Assembly: GCF_048565625.1 (NCBI RefSeq)
Contig: NZ_JBLZUR010000001.1
Location: 124,001 to 188,000, forward strand
DNA length: 64,000 nt
Source of the DNA: JBLZUR01 sp048565625
Lineage (GTDB): Bacteria > Pseudomonadota > Alphaproteobacteria > Sphingomonadales > Sphingomonadaceae
Direction: 5' to 3'
This document shows positions 17,756-26,561 of this stretch, piece after piece; the stretch's first letter is position 1; each line of letters starts with the position of its first letter. Under the pieces are notes generated by a model that ran no database searches, was not told the origin of the DNA, and was given only the letters and a program-made list of their open reading frames with translations. The translations under genes were made by a program, and so were the position numbers.

Positions 17756-18465
17756 TGCGACAAGCTTTCTAGCTTCGTCGCCAGTATCGCTTCGCTTTCG
17801 CGCTGTGATCGCAACTGGACGTCTGCTTCTTGCCGCATTCGCAGCGCCTGCAATTGCAAGGCGTCGTTCTGGATATGGGCATTCTCGACCCCTACCCTCG
17901 CCTGGATATCCATGACCTGCTTGGCGTCCGAAGCCGTATCCAGCGAGGTTCTCAGTTCTTCGAGCCCGGCGGTACGCTGGGCCGACACGCCATAGGCCGC
18001 CTCCGCGATCGCGGCATCGCGCGCTGCGAGGTCGCCGTTCCGCAAGAGGTTGTCGCGGGAAGCGCGCTCATACGCCGACGCACCTGGTCGCAATTCCGGC
18101 AAAGCGATACGGTTGGCGTCCCGGATACGGGTCGCGGAGCTCCCGAGCGAGCCCAGGCTGGCATTGTCCGACGACATCAGCCGGCTGATGTCACGGGCCT
18201 CCCGCGGCAGAAGGTGGCGCATGGCATCGGTGGAAAGAGATGATGCGATGCCGTTGACGTCGGTGACCTGGTTGAAGCTGCCATAGAGCTGCTTCGCTTC
18301 TGCGATCTGCTCCTTCCCCTGATCGATCATCGACAGGGTGTTCTTCACCGTGGCCAGCGCCTGCAGATAGCCGGAGCTGTCGTAGACGGGGATACCTTGC
18401 GCGACTGCAGGCCCCGCCATTCCAAGGGCGATGGCGCCAAGTGCTGCGTATATGCCCTTACCCAT
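17752..18465 (-). CDS. virB5: VirB5/TrbJ-family pilus-associated protein
   Basis: 237-residue secreted helical protein with signal MGKGIYAALGAIALGMAGPAVA. The mature part is long alpha-helical coiled coil (TLSMIDQGKEQIAEAKQLYGSF, repeated Ala/Gln-rich helices), as in VirB5/TrbJ minor pilins. It starts 3 bases after virB4 ends and couples to the exclusion lipoprotein. Confidence 0.85.
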   Translation of the reverse strand: MGKGIYAALGAIALGMAGPAVAQGIPVYDSSGYLQALATVKNTLSMIDQGKEQIAEAKQLYGSFNQVTDVNGIASSLSTDAMRHLLPREARDISRLMSSDNASLGSLGSSATRIRDANRIALPELRPGASAYERASRDNLLRNGDLAARDAAIAEAAYGVSAQRTAGLEELRTSLDTASDAKQVMDIQARVGVENAHIQNDALQLQALRMRQEADVQLRSQRESEAILATKLESLSQ

Positions 18466-18468
18466 AGC

Positions 18469-20880
18469 TCATCCTTTCCTGATCGATGCAGACCGACGCT
18501 GCTGGTGAAAAAGAGCCAACCATTTCGCCGGGTCGTCGCCGACATCAGCGCGAATGGCATCGAGGAGCGTCACGGTTTCCGTGGTGCCCGAGAGCACCGC
18601 GAGCTCGTCGGAGAGGCCGCCCAGGTCCAGTTCCACCACGATCGAGTCATGACCCTGCTTGATGAGGAAGCGGCGAGATTCCGGGTTCAGGTCGTGACGG
18701 ACGAGCTTGAATTCCGCCTGGGTCAGGCCCAGCCCGTCGATATAATCCGTTTCACGCCCATAGGGGTTGGGCAGCAGGATCTTGGTCGCGACCTGCTCCA
18801 TGATACTGTGCGAGATATCCGAGCGCAGCGCATCGGCCGGGCTCTGCGTGCCGAAAACCAGGAAGGCGTTCTGCTTGCGGTAGGTCTTCAGGCCATCCTG
18901 GGCAAAGGCGCGGAAAGCGTCATCACCCAGCGCCTTCCAGAACTCATCGATGTCGATCACCAGTCGTCGGCCATCCAGAAGGCCGTCGATGCGATGGAAC
19001 ATGTACATCATGATCGGCGTGCGAACTTCCGGATTGTCGAGGAAGTCGGTCATGTCGAAGCCGAGGAACGGCGCATCGAGCGACAAAGCATCGATCTCGT
19101 TGTCGAACACCCAACCCAGCGATCCGCCTCGCGACCATTTCTCAAGCCGAGCGCCGATGCCTTCCGGATCGCGCTGGCCGAGCAGCTGGCGCAGGGCCAG
19201 AATGGATCGGTTCTCCGGTGCGAGCCGCCCGAGCGACGCCAAGCCTTCGTCGATCATGCGCTCCTGGGTGACGCCCAGCGTGCCGCCGGGCGGCGTCACC
19301 AGCTGCCGGATCAGACGACCGAGAAAGACGAGGTTGCGCGGCCCATATTCGAGCGCCCGCAGCGGCGCGAAGCCGGTTGGCTCCCCGTTCTTCAGCGTCA
19401 GATAGATCCCGCCAGCAGACCGCACGTAGATCTCGGCGCCGCGATCCTTGTCGATGAAGATCTGCTGCGCGCCCGTCTTCTCGAGCTGCGCCATCAGGAA
19501 GTTCTGAACGACCGTTTTGCCCGCGCCCGAGGGACCGATGATGAGCGTGTGGCCGAGATCCCCGACATGGAAGTTGAAATAGTAGGGCGATTGCGCGGCC
19601 GTTTTCATCAGCGCGATCGCCGGACCCCAATGATTTCCGCTCGGCCGGCCTGCGGGGTAGGTATGAAAAGGTGCCAATGCGGCGAAATTCCGCGATGTGA
19701 TTGCCGCCGGCCGCGCCCGCCACGCGAAGTTACCGGGAAGCTGAGCCCAGAAGGCTGCTTCGAGCGCCGGCCCTTCCCTCGCTGATACCAAACCAGCGTC
19801 CGCGAGCGCCGCCCGCGCGGCCGACAGATTATCGGCGAGTCGCCTCTGGCTTTCGGCAAACACCCCAAGCGAGAAATGATGTTCGCCAAGGACGAACCGA
19901 TTGCTTTGAAGATCGTCGGCGGCGTCTTCGAGGTCGAGCGCCTGGCTTGCTGCCGCGTCCTCGGTCGAAGCCATCTGGTTCTGTCGCCGGCGCAGCCTTT
20001 CGGCTGCGCGCGCCTTCCCCATGAAGGTGAAGGACTGCGAGACGACGAACGCGAAATCCTGGCCGAGCAGAGCGTTCATCTGACCGGGACGGGTGAGCGC
20101 GGGATATTCCCGGATGCCGAAAATGCCCAACCAGCGGCTCGCATCATGGGCGCGGATCTCGACCGTCTCGCGTCCGAAGATCACCCGCTCGCCGTAGAGG
20201 GCTGATCCAAGATGGCCTCGGACCAGCGGGACCTTGGCCTTTGCGCCCATCATGACTTGCTCGAGCACTTCGAGCGGCCTGGAGAATAGGAGGCCATTCT
20301 GCTCATAAAGAGCGAGCCGCGCGGGGCTGCACCGCCGAAGCAGCTTTTCGATATCGCGCGCCTTCTCCTCGAAGCGGGCCAACTCGTCGGGGTCGACTTC
20401 CTCATCGGCCGCCCTGGCCTTGGCGATGCGCTTGAGGAGAAGCCCGGTCCGATCGGCCGAGCCGACCGCCGGCCGCATGATCAGCGTCAGATAATGCTCG
20501 TTGACGAACATGCGCTTGGCAGTCACCCGCGCGCGATATTTTTCGTCCAGATCGGCCGCGAAGTCCGAGCGGAATTGGCCTTCGGGATAGTCATCGACCG
20601 GGCGGCGAACGATGTGCGTCCAGAGCGCGAGCCGATCGTCGGCAATGTTGCGCCAGGTGCCGTTGAGCTTCTCGTGCCAGTCATTGAGGTGGATCGGATC
20701 CGCGGTCTCGAACGCAAGCCCTTCAAGGCGGAACATCATCATGAGGTCGCCGCTATCGAGCGCGATCACCTCCGATGTCACGTGGCGCACGTAGGGCAGA
20801 TAGCGACCCGGCTCGGCCTCTTGCCGCAATATGCGCCACGGCGTCTTGCGCGGCGGAAGCTGGGCAGCCGCGCTAGCCAC
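18469..20880 (-). CDS. virB4: VirB4 secretion ATPase
   Basis: Largest ATPase of the system, 803 residues. Walker A is IIGPSGAGKTVVQNF at about 440, and Walker B is in VIDIDEFWKALG at about 640. The N-terminal VirB4/CagE domain is complete. A GTG at 20880, eight bases inside virB3's end, is the likely start; a TTG at 20886 is the alternative. Confidence 0.94.
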   Translation of the reverse strand: MASAAAQLPPRKTPWRILRQEAEPGRYLPYVRHVTSEVIALDSGDLMMMFRLEGLAFETADPIHLNDWHEKLNGTWRNIADDRLALWTHIVRRPVDDYPEGQFRSDFAADLDEKYRARVTAKRMFVNEHYLTLIMRPAVGSADRTGLLLKRIAKARAADEEVDPDELARFEEKARDIEKLLRRCSPARLALYEQNGLLFSRPLEVLEQVMMGAKAKVPLVRGHLGSALYGERVIFGRETVEIRAHDASRWLGIFGIREYPALTRPGQMNALLGQDFAFVVSQSFTFMGKARAAERLRRRQNQMASTEDAAASQALDLEDAADDLQSNRFVLGEHHFSLGVFAESQRRLADNLSAARAALADAGLVSAREGPALEAAFWAQLPGNFAWRARPAAITSRNFAALAPFHTYPAGRPSGNHWGPAIALMKTAAQSPYYFNFHVGDLGHTLIIGPSGAGKTVVQNFLMAQLEKTGAQQIFIDKDRGAEIYVRSAGGIYLTLKNGEPTGFAPLRALEYGPRNLVFLGRLIRQLVTPPGGTLGVTQERMIDEGLASLGRLAPENRSILALRQLLGQRDPEGIGARLEKWSRGGSLGWVFDNEIDALSLDAPFLGFDMTDFLDNPEVRTPIMMYMFHRIDGLLDGRRLVIDIDEFWKALGDDAFRAFAQDGLKTYRKQNAFLVFGTQSPADALRSDISHSIMEQVATKILLPNPYGRETDYIDGLGLTQAEFKLVRHDLNPESRRFLIKQGHDSIVVELDLGGLSDELAVLSGTTETVTLLDAIRADVGDDPAKWLALFHQQRRSASIRKG

Positions 20881-21223
20881 GCGCAAAGCCCTTGCGTTTC
20901 AGCCCGGCAACCGGGAGCGGCGAATAGGAACTGCCGCCCCACCAGGCGCGGTTCCGGCTGCGCGCCTTGGTCATGGTCCACAGCCACAGCAGCCGGAAGG
21001 CATTGGCATCGTGCCGCACGATGAGCCGCGCCACGGCAAGACAGGCGCCTCCGATGGCGCCGGCATAGAGCGGGTTGCCGCTGACGATCAAAGTGAGACA
21101 GGCGGCAAGCGCGATCGGCAACGAGGCTTCGAGCGGCACGCCGAGCCACATCGTCGGCCGCGTGACCGCCAGGAACAGCGTCTCCTCGCGCAGCCGCTCG
21201 TCCAGGGCGGCGCTCTCCTTCAC
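20873..21223 (-). CDS. virB3: VirB3 membrane protein
   Basis: 116-residue protein with the VirB3 pattern: LFLAVTRPTMWLGVPLEASL at about 15-34, hydrophobic helix LPIALAACLTLIVSGNPLY, then a hydrophobic second helix and a basic tail. The start is GTG at 21223, overlapping the virB2 stop as GTGA. The much longer upstream frame crosses virB2 and is not coding. Confidence 0.88.
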   Translation of the reverse strand: MKESAALDERLREETLFLAVTRPTMWLGVPLEASLPIALAACLTLIVSGNPLYAGAIGGACLAVARLIVRHDANAFRLLWLWTMTKARSRNRAWWGGSSYSPLPVAGLKRKGFARG

Positions 21224-21558
21224 GCACCACCTGTGATGGTGTCGACGATCCACTGCGCACTGAAGACGATGAAGATGCCAACGATGACCGTCACCAGAAG
21301 GCCGAGGCTGGCGCGCCCGGTGAAAAACATGAACCCAACGATCACGACCGCGATCACCGCGATGGTCTTGGCGAAGGTCCCGGTGAGCCAGGTCTTGATG
21401 TTCTCCGCCATGGACGTGATGCCGTCGGCACCTTGCGCGTGTGCAGGATCGCTCAGCAGCATCGAGACAAGCAGCGCCAATGCCATCACGCCGATGACGC
21501 GCAGCAGAAGTCGCGCCCATTGGGGCCGTCCGCCCGGGTGGGCGGTGATTGCTGTCAT
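21220..21558 (-). CDS. virB2: VirB2 pilin
   Basis: 112-residue prepilin: long signal region (LLLRVIGVMALALLVSMLLSDPAHA) then the mature two-helix pilin with KTIAVIAVVIVGFMFFTGR and LLVTVIVGIFIVFSAQWIV. ATG at 21558 overlaps the virB1 stop as ATGA. Confidence 0.92.
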   Translation of the reverse strand: MTAITAHPGGRPQWARLLLRVIGVMALALLVSMLLSDPAHAQGADGITSMAENIKTWLTGTFAKTIAVIAVVIVGFMFFTGRASLGLLVTVIVGIFIVFSAQWIVDTITGGA

Positions 21559-22220
21559 GGATGCTGTCCTTTCTGAGATGCGGCCCCGTCGCCGAACACC
21601 ATGAGCGAGGCCTGGCTCGCCCTCGCCGCTGTATTCCACCCAGCTGCGGCCGGTGGCGAAACAGGGGTGTCGGGTGGCGGAGCGAAGGTGGGCAGAGATT
21701 GAGGAATCGCTGGTGCGGCAGCCACCGGCGCCGTGCCACGGATCAGCGGAATGACGGCCGACGCGCTGGCATAGACCCTGGCGACATAGCCATTGCGAAA
21801 GCCGCGCTGCCGGTCGCCGGTATTGTACATCGACAGGGCGGTCGCGATCGCATGATCCCGGCTCGGGGCAAGGCGCGCGACCGCCTGGTAGTTGGTCGCG
21901 AGGACACGCGCGGCGGCGGCCAGATTGGAGCAGGGTTCGAACGCATTTTCGACCGAAAGCCCCAGCCAGCCGAGATTGGCGCTGTTAATCTGTCCCAGGC
22001 CGAGATCGATGTTGTAGCCTCGACCAATCAGGCTGCGCGCCGCAGCGATTGCCTGCGCCTTGGTCGCGGGCTTTGGCGCGCGCACGCCGGGACTATTGAC
22101 CCCGATTGCGAGACTGTTGAACCGGCTCTCCGTGTGGACGATCGAAATGAGCGTCTCAGGCGCCACCGTCGGTGCGCAAGCTCCTGCAAGCGAAAGAAGG
22201 GTGGCGACATCGAGGATCAT
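21555..22220 (-). CDS. virB1: VirB1 lytic transglycosylase
   Basis: 221-residue enzyme that opens peptidoglycan for pilus assembly. The SLT domain has the catalytic Glu in IVHTESRFNSLAIGVN and the GLGQINSANLGW and ALSMYNTGD motifs. The C-terminal third is a Pro/Ala-rich tail. The start overlaps the upstream TrbM-like gene as ATGA. Confidence 0.92.
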   Translation of the reverse strand: MILDVATLLSLAGACAPTVAPETLISIVHTESRFNSLAIGVNSPGVRAPKPATKAQAIAAARSLIGRGYNIDLGLGQINSANLGWLGLSVENAFEPCSNLAAAARVLATNYQAVARLAPSRDHAIATALSMYNTGDRQRGFRNGYVARVYASASAVIPLIRGTAPVAAAPAIPQSLPTFAPPPDTPVSPPAAAGWNTAARASQASLMVFGDGAASQKGQHP

Positions 22221-22555
22221 CGGCGGCCGCCGTCCAAACGCTCGATGCCGGCCAGCGAGAAGGTCTGGCTGCGGCCGTCGTTGAACGTGATGACCACCCG
22301 GCGGCGAGTTGTGGAATCGCGATCATAGACCTTCGTGCGGGCGACGCCGCCGCTACAGCCGGGAAAGGCGCCGCCGGTGGCCAAGCGTTGCCATAGCTTG
22401 GTCATCGGCGACACGCATTGCGCGTATTGGGTCGCGCCACCGGGATTGGAAAGACACAGGAGAACCTGGCAGCCCAGGTCATTCGCCGCTGCCGGTGCGC
22501 TTGGAAGGGCTGTGGCGAGGGCGAGCATCGCCATGCCGAATATTGCACGTTGCAT
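22217..22555 (-). CDS. TrbM/KikA-like secreted transfer protein
   Basis: 112-residue secreted protein with signal MQRAIFGMAMLALATALPSAPAAA. The mature part has CQVLLCLSNPGG and CVSPMTKLWQRL, the Cys pattern of TrbM/KikA/MpfK proteins that accompany mating-pair genes. It heads the virB run; its ATG follows a 63-base gap after the dioxygenase gene, the only clear place for a promoter of the long transfer operon. Confidence 0.75.
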   Translation of the reverse strand: MQRAIFGMAMLALATALPSAPAAANDLGCQVLLCLSNPGGATQYAQCVSPMTKLWQRLATGGAFPGCSGGVARTKVYDRDSTTRRRVVITFNDGRSQTFSLAGIERLDGGRR

Positions 22556-22618
22556 CGGGTCTTCCCCCGCGAGAGACAGCTCCCGCGTCGGGAAATGCCG
22601 TCAGCTATCCGTTGGATT

Positions 22619-23551
22619 TCACCTCTCTTTTGTTCCGACCGCGCTCGATTTCGGCAATCCCCCTAGCCGGGGGGGGAGTTGATCGGTTTGCTGCCGCAGG
22701 AATTCGGACAGAGCGCCTTCCTGGTCGGGCCGGAGAGCATCGATTGCGGCGAGATGGTCTGGCGGATCGCCGCCGAGCAGGATGGACGGGCACTGCCCGT
22801 CATAATTGCCGAGATTGGGGCGGTGCTGCTGGTAGCCGACCAGCGCGGCAAGCTCGGGATAGAATGCGCTGGCCACCTCGGGCGGATAGGTCAGCCACTG
22901 GTTCTCATAGGGCTTCAGCCAGCCGAGGCAGTAGCTGACGATGATGCCTCGGCGCACCGCGTTTGAACGATTCGCGCCGGCGCCATGGAGGGTCGATCCC
23001 AGGAATATGATCGCCGATCCCGGATCCGCTTCGATGGCGACCGGCTCCGCGCCGTCGTCGCCCTGCCCGCCATTGTGGCTCCCCGGCCAGACCAGCGTCG
23101 CCCCATTTTCGGCCTTGAACGGCGAAATCGGCCACATGACGTTGACGAGATATTCGAGCTCGCCGGTCGGACCGCGCCACATGTCCTGATCCCGGTGCGG
23201 AAATTGCGCTGGCGCCCCCGGGTGCAGCTCGAGCGCTTGCGTGAGGTTGAGCTGGACCGTGTCGCACCAGGGCTCGAGGATAGCGTGGACGAGGCGCATG
23301 ACGGCAGGGTTTTGGACAAGACTTTCAACCGTCGGCGCGCGCTTCAGCAGGCCACCGAAGCGTTTTGTCCGAGGGCCGTAGAATCCGCCCTGGCAGAAAG
23401 GCGTGGCGGCAAAACGCGGATGGAGGGATCGATTGATCTCCTCGATGCGTGACCGAGACTCGACATCCCGCAGGATGCAGAAGCCGTGCTGCCGCAGATT
23501 TTCGTCGGCTTTGGTCGCGGCGGAGACGCCGCGCCGTGCGATCGTGGCCAT
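22619..23551 (-). CDS. Phytanoyl-CoA dioxygenase-family (PhyH) protein
   Basis: 310-residue Fe(II)/2-oxoglutarate oxygenase-type protein. The metal triad is visible as HRDQD (His and Asp, about residue 144) and the distal His in GSTLHGAGANRSN; the 2-oxoglutarate Arg is in RRGIIVSY. It follows luxI, overlapping its end by about 13 bases after AGGAGGGCG, so it is in the quorum-sensing operon. It may modify an acyl-homoserine lactone or a lipid, or act as an effector of the circuit; substrate is unknown. Confidence 0.85.
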   Translation of the reverse strand: MATIARRGVSAATKADENLRQHGFCILRDVESRSRIEEINRSLHPRFAATPFCQGGFYGPRTKRFGGLLKRAPTVESLVQNPAVMRLVHAILEPWCDTVQLNLTQALELHPGAPAQFPHRDQDMWRGPTGELEYLVNVMWPISPFKAENGATLVWPGSHNGGQGDDGAEPVAIEADPGSAIIFLGSTLHGAGANRSNAVRRGIIVSYCLGWLKPYENQWLTYPPEVASAFYPELAALVGYQQHRPNLGNYDGQCPSILLGGDPPDHLAAIDALRPDQEGALSEFLRQQTDQLPPRLGGLPKSSAVGTKER

Positions 23552-23562
23552 GATCGCCCTCC

Positions 23563-24174
23563 TCATGCTGCGGCGGGAAGATCGGCAAGGCCGACAGGGC
23601 GGAAAATGCCGCTCGCGCGCAGCTGCTCGCGCGTTCGGTCGTCCACATCGATTTGCAAGGCGACGAGACTTCGCCCTTGCTCGGACGTGGGAAGACCCAA
23701 TGGTCGGCAAGTCCAGCCGAAACCCAGGATCTGCTGGAACCACGGCCACTCGGCGACCCCGGTGAAGCTGTGGATCTGGTTGGCGAGGGCATATTCGACG
23801 AGCGCGGTGACCAGCTGATTGCGCAGCTCGAGACGCTCCCGGGCGCGCAATTTTCGCGCAAGGCAAAAGCGGGTGATTTCCAGGATAGCACTGCCGCGCG
23901 GCGGCGCTTCCTCGCAAAGATCCGGGAAGATCGTGCCGAGAATATGCTCGTGCGTGGTCGGCAGAAGCCGTGCGGAGGCCCGGTGTTCCCCGTCGTCCCC
24001 GGTAACAACGATGTAGACGGCGCGATCATTGTCGAACTGATCGATCTCGTAGCGACCGGCGATGACCGGAACGTCCCAGCGAAGAAGATCGACGAAGACC
24101 CGCTTGCGCTCCTCGAACATGGAGCGAAACAGGCGGTGTTCCATGGCTTGCGAAAAGCCGGTCCCGATGTGCAT
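23563..24174 (-). CDS. luxI: LuxI-family acyl-homoserine lactone synthase
   Basis: 203-residue enzyme that makes the AHL signal from S-adenosylmethionine and an acyl carrier. Conserved residues are present: RKRVFVDLLRWDVPV, EIDQFDNDRAVYIVV, SARLLPTTHEHILG and the Glu/Arg of ILEITRFCL. A lux-type palindrome sits 57 bases upstream. The tail beyond residue 190 is variable. Confidence 0.93.
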   Translation of the reverse strand: MHIGTGFSQAMEHRLFRSMFEERKRVFVDLLRWDVPVIAGRYEIDQFDNDRAVYIVVTGDDGEHRASARLLPTTHEHILGTIFPDLCEEAPPRGSAILEITRFCLARKLRARERLELRNQLVTALVEYALANQIHSFTGVAEWPWFQQILGFGWTCRPLGLPTSEQGRSLVALQIDVDDRTREQLRASGIFRPVGLADLPAAA

Positions 24175-24230
24175 GACAGCCTCCTTTTGGTGAGGCCTGT
24201 CAGTCGATCAGAGGCGGCTTTTTTGCGTTA

Positions 24231-24246
24231 TCCCCAGTTCTGGGGA
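24231..24246. promoter_or_regulatory. lux-type box upstream of luxI
   Basis: TCCCCAGTTCTGGGGA is a perfect 16-bp palindrome, with a CAGTTCTG centre like known LasR/LuxR boxes. It lies just after the stop of the second luxR (24249) and 57 bases before the luxI ATG (minus strand), where an activator would act. AHL-dependent autoinduction of luxI is inferred. Confidence 0.65.
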
Positions 24247-24248
24247 GA

Positions 24249-24995
24249 TCATCGGCCGAACACATCGGCAAAGCTGATTTGCCCTTCGAACAAGGCGCGA
24301 ATGGCGAGGAGGGTGCGCTTGGTGACGCCATAGCGGTCGCGCGCATCCTTCACATGCTGGATCACCGTTTCCTGGCCGATGCCGAGGATCTGGCTGATCT
24401 CCCAATCGGTCTTGCCCCGCGCGACCAGCGCCACGCATTCGGCCTGCCTTTCGGTCAGGCTCGGGCATTCGGATTGCGGCGCGTGGATCCGGGAAATCTT
24501 GCGTGCCGCTTCGAACGCGAAGCTGCCGACGAGCTGCACGAACGGCAGCTGCCGATGGTCGAGCATCTCGCCCGCCGCCATCGCGAAGGAACAGGATCCA
24601 TTGAGCTCGCCAGGAATATGGGCCGGAACGGTGAAGCCGTCGCCCAGCCCGGCCTCGTAGGCTTCTGCCAGGATCGAGCGATCGGCGGCCGTCAGAGAGA
24701 TGATCGACTGAACCGCCGACCAGGCAAAGCCCACATTGGTGCGATGGCTGGCGCGGTGGATCGGGTCGCTCGCATAGAGGCGTCTCGCCTGGAAGCGCTC
24801 CACCCAGTCTTGCGGATAGTCGACGATGTGGACCGAGCGAACCGCAGGCTTCAGGTCGACATGATGGACCAGGGCATAGTGCCGAAAGCCCATGGCCTTC
24901 GTGATTTCGGCCATCAGGTCAGACAAGGCCGTAGCGTCCTTGATCGCGCCAGCGACAGCGCAGAAATCCTGAACTTGCCCAAGCCCGATCATCAT
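24249..24995 (-). CDS. LuxR-family AHL-responsive regulator (second of tandem pair)
   Basis: 248-residue regulator. The N-terminal autoinducer-binding domain has the W, Y and D pattern (YPQDWVERFQARRLYASDPIHRASH) and the C-terminal HTH is LTERQAECVALVARGKTDWEISQILG followed by TVIQHVKDARDRYGV. It begins with adjacent Met codons at 24995 and 24992. It lies directly before the luxI promoter and 14 bases after the first luxR, so it is the likely partner of the synthase. Confidence 0.88.
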   Translation of the reverse strand: MMIGLGQVQDFCAVAGAIKDATALSDLMAEITKAMGFRHYALVHHVDLKPAVRSVHIVDYPQDWVERFQARRLYASDPIHRASHRTNVGFAWSAVQSIISLTAADRSILAEAYEAGLGDGFTVPAHIPGELNGSCSFAMAAGEMLDHRQLPFVQLVGSFAFEAARKISRIHAPQSECPSLTERQAECVALVARGKTDWEISQILGIGQETVIQHVKDARDRYGVTKRTLLAIRALFEGQISFADVFGR

Positions 24996-25008
24996 ATGGC
25001 CGGCGAGA

Positions 25009-25770
25009 TCAGAGCAGCGCTTCCATGTTGAGATGACCATCGCGAACCGCGCGCAGCACCAGCTGCGTGCGTCGTCGCACGCCATAACGCCTGCGGGCCG
25101 ATTCAACATATTCGTGCACGGTATCGCGGCTGAGGCCGAGGATCTGGCCGATCTCCCAGTCGCTTTTGCCTTGCGCGACGAGCGCGATGCATTCGACCTG
25201 GCGAGGACTGAGAGGGACGCAGGCCAATGGCCCTGCCCTTTCGCCAAGCAGCTCGCGCGCCCGATCATAAGCGACCGAGCCGAGCAGACGGGCGGTCAGA
25301 ACCTCTTCTGCACTCAGCGGCTCGTCGCGTGATCGGGCCGCAGTGAAGATCGCCTCGGGCTCGCCCGGGGTCCGGATCGGCAAACTGTAGCCCGATGCAA
25401 GGTCATGATCCCGGGCGCGGTCAAGGATGCCTCGCTGGCGCGGCGTGAGCTCCAGCACGTCGCCGACACGGTCCCAGGCCAGTCCAGAGGGCGTACGTGC
25501 GCAGGCCGCATGGATGGGATCTTCGAGATAATGGCGCTCTTCGAGCACTTCCTCGAGCCAGGCCGACGGATAGGTTGTGAGGAACAGGCTTTGCTCGTCG
25601 CCGCGCCGAAGGTCGATATTGTGAAGCAGCGTGAACCAGCGGAAGCCAAGATCGCGCACGGCGGCATCGATCGTGCCATGCAGATCGCCAAGGGTTTCAG
25701 CACGCTGACAGTCCGTCGCAAAGCGCGTGAGATCATCAAGGCGGCCGCAGTCTTTTATCCTGTTCGCCAT
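25009..25770 (-). CDS. LuxR-family AHL-responsive regulator (first of tandem pair)
   Basis: 253-residue paralogue of the next gene: autoinducer domain with YPSAWLEEVLEERHYLEDPIH and HTH LSPRQVECIALVAQGKSDWEIGQILG. Two tandem LuxR proteins before one LuxI suggest one activator and one with different ligand or repressor role. ATG at 25770 is chosen; an earlier start at 25812 is less likely. Confidence 0.87.
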   Translation of the reverse strand: MANRIKDCGRLDDLTRFATDCQRAETLGDLHGTIDAAVRDLGFRWFTLLHNIDLRRGDEQSLFLTTYPSAWLEEVLEERHYLEDPIHAACARTPSGLAWDRVGDVLELTPRQRGILDRARDHDLASGYSLPIRTPGEPEAIFTAARSRDEPLSAEEVLTARLLGSVAYDRARELLGERAGPLACVPLSPRQVECIALVAQGKSDWEIGQILGLSRDTVHEYVESARRRYGVRRRTQLVLRAVRDGHLNMEALL

Positions 25771-25886
25771 AGGCGACGGAAGCTCGTTCGCGAGGAGACG
25801 GCTCGTCCACACCTAAGCGGCGAGCGCCATGATTATCAGGATGAGTTGAGAACGATTCGCAACAATCTACGATTAGAATGGATCGC

Positions 25887-25920
25887 CTATGACACTTTAT
25901 CCGCCGGCAAAGTGTCATAG
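25887..25920. promoter_or_regulatory. Perfect 12-bp dyad before the winged-helix gene
   Basis: CTATGACACTTT (25887-25898) and AAAGTGTCATAG (25909-25920) are perfect inverted repeats around a 10-base GC-rich centre. It lies in the 221-base gap between divergent luxR and the regulator gene at 25992. A regulator site is the likely use; the lack of a T run argues against a terminator. Confidence 0.6.
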
Positions 25921-25991
25921 CTGACAACCCGTCTGTGGCCGCCGATTTGGGATTCACATTGATCCTGCTTTGTGCTTGATTCCATCATGTT

Positions 25992-26561
25992 ATGTTTCAT
26001 GCAGGCAAGCCTCTTGAACCCTCCATTGGCTGTGATGTCGCGGCCGTGCTCGAGACGCTGGCGACCGTATCGAGCCGGCCCCGTTATGCCTTCATGCTGC
26101 TCAACCTGATCGCCCAGGTGGCGGGGCCAGATGGAAGCGCCGGTCCCTGGGTCAGGCGGAACGATGGGCTCGTTTCCCTGCGCGATTGGCTATGCGACGC
26201 ATTGACCCCGATGGCCCAGCGTGGTCCGCGCAGCATTACGCTGGCCGAGCGGGTCGAGAGCGACCTCGCTAGAAACGGACTGCTCCCCGGCGATCCGGAG
26301 AAAAGGCGCGGCGTGATCGCGGAGGAAATGCGGGCACGCATTCGCACAGCCGGCAAGAGTAATCTCAGTCGCGCCGTTTCCGAACTGGTGAATGCAGGCC
26401 TGCTCCGCCGACATTATCAGGGCTATCGCGTCGACCATCGGAACCGTGGCGGCCAGCGCCACGCCGTCTATACCTTGATCGGCGATGCTCTGCGTCTAGT
26501 GCCGGGCATCAGCTCCACACCGAATCTGCCCGTGCAAGGCGAACTTGCCCTCCCAAGATGA
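25992..26561 (+). CDS. Winged-helix DNA-binding regulator
   Basis: 189-residue protein of no family I can name. Residues 115-150 (KSNLSRAVSELVNAGLLRRHYQGYRVDHRN) form a winged helix and wing with a basic hairpin; the N-terminal half is helical. It reads like plasmid RepA-type or partition-linked regulators that sit next to transfer genes. The ATG at 25992 has only a weak ribosome site. It faces the dyad at 25887-25920, which it may bind. Its end overlaps the convergent methyltransferase frame. Confidence 0.6.
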   Translation: MFHAGKPLEPSIGCDVAAVLETLATVSSRPRYAFMLLNLIAQVAGPDGSAGPWVRRNDGLVSLRDWLCDALTPMAQRGPRSITLAERVESDLARNGLLPGDPEKRRGVIAEEMRARIRTAGKSNLSRAVSELVNAGLLRRHYQGYRVDHRNRGGQRHAVYTLIGDALRLVPGISSTPNLPVQGELALPR

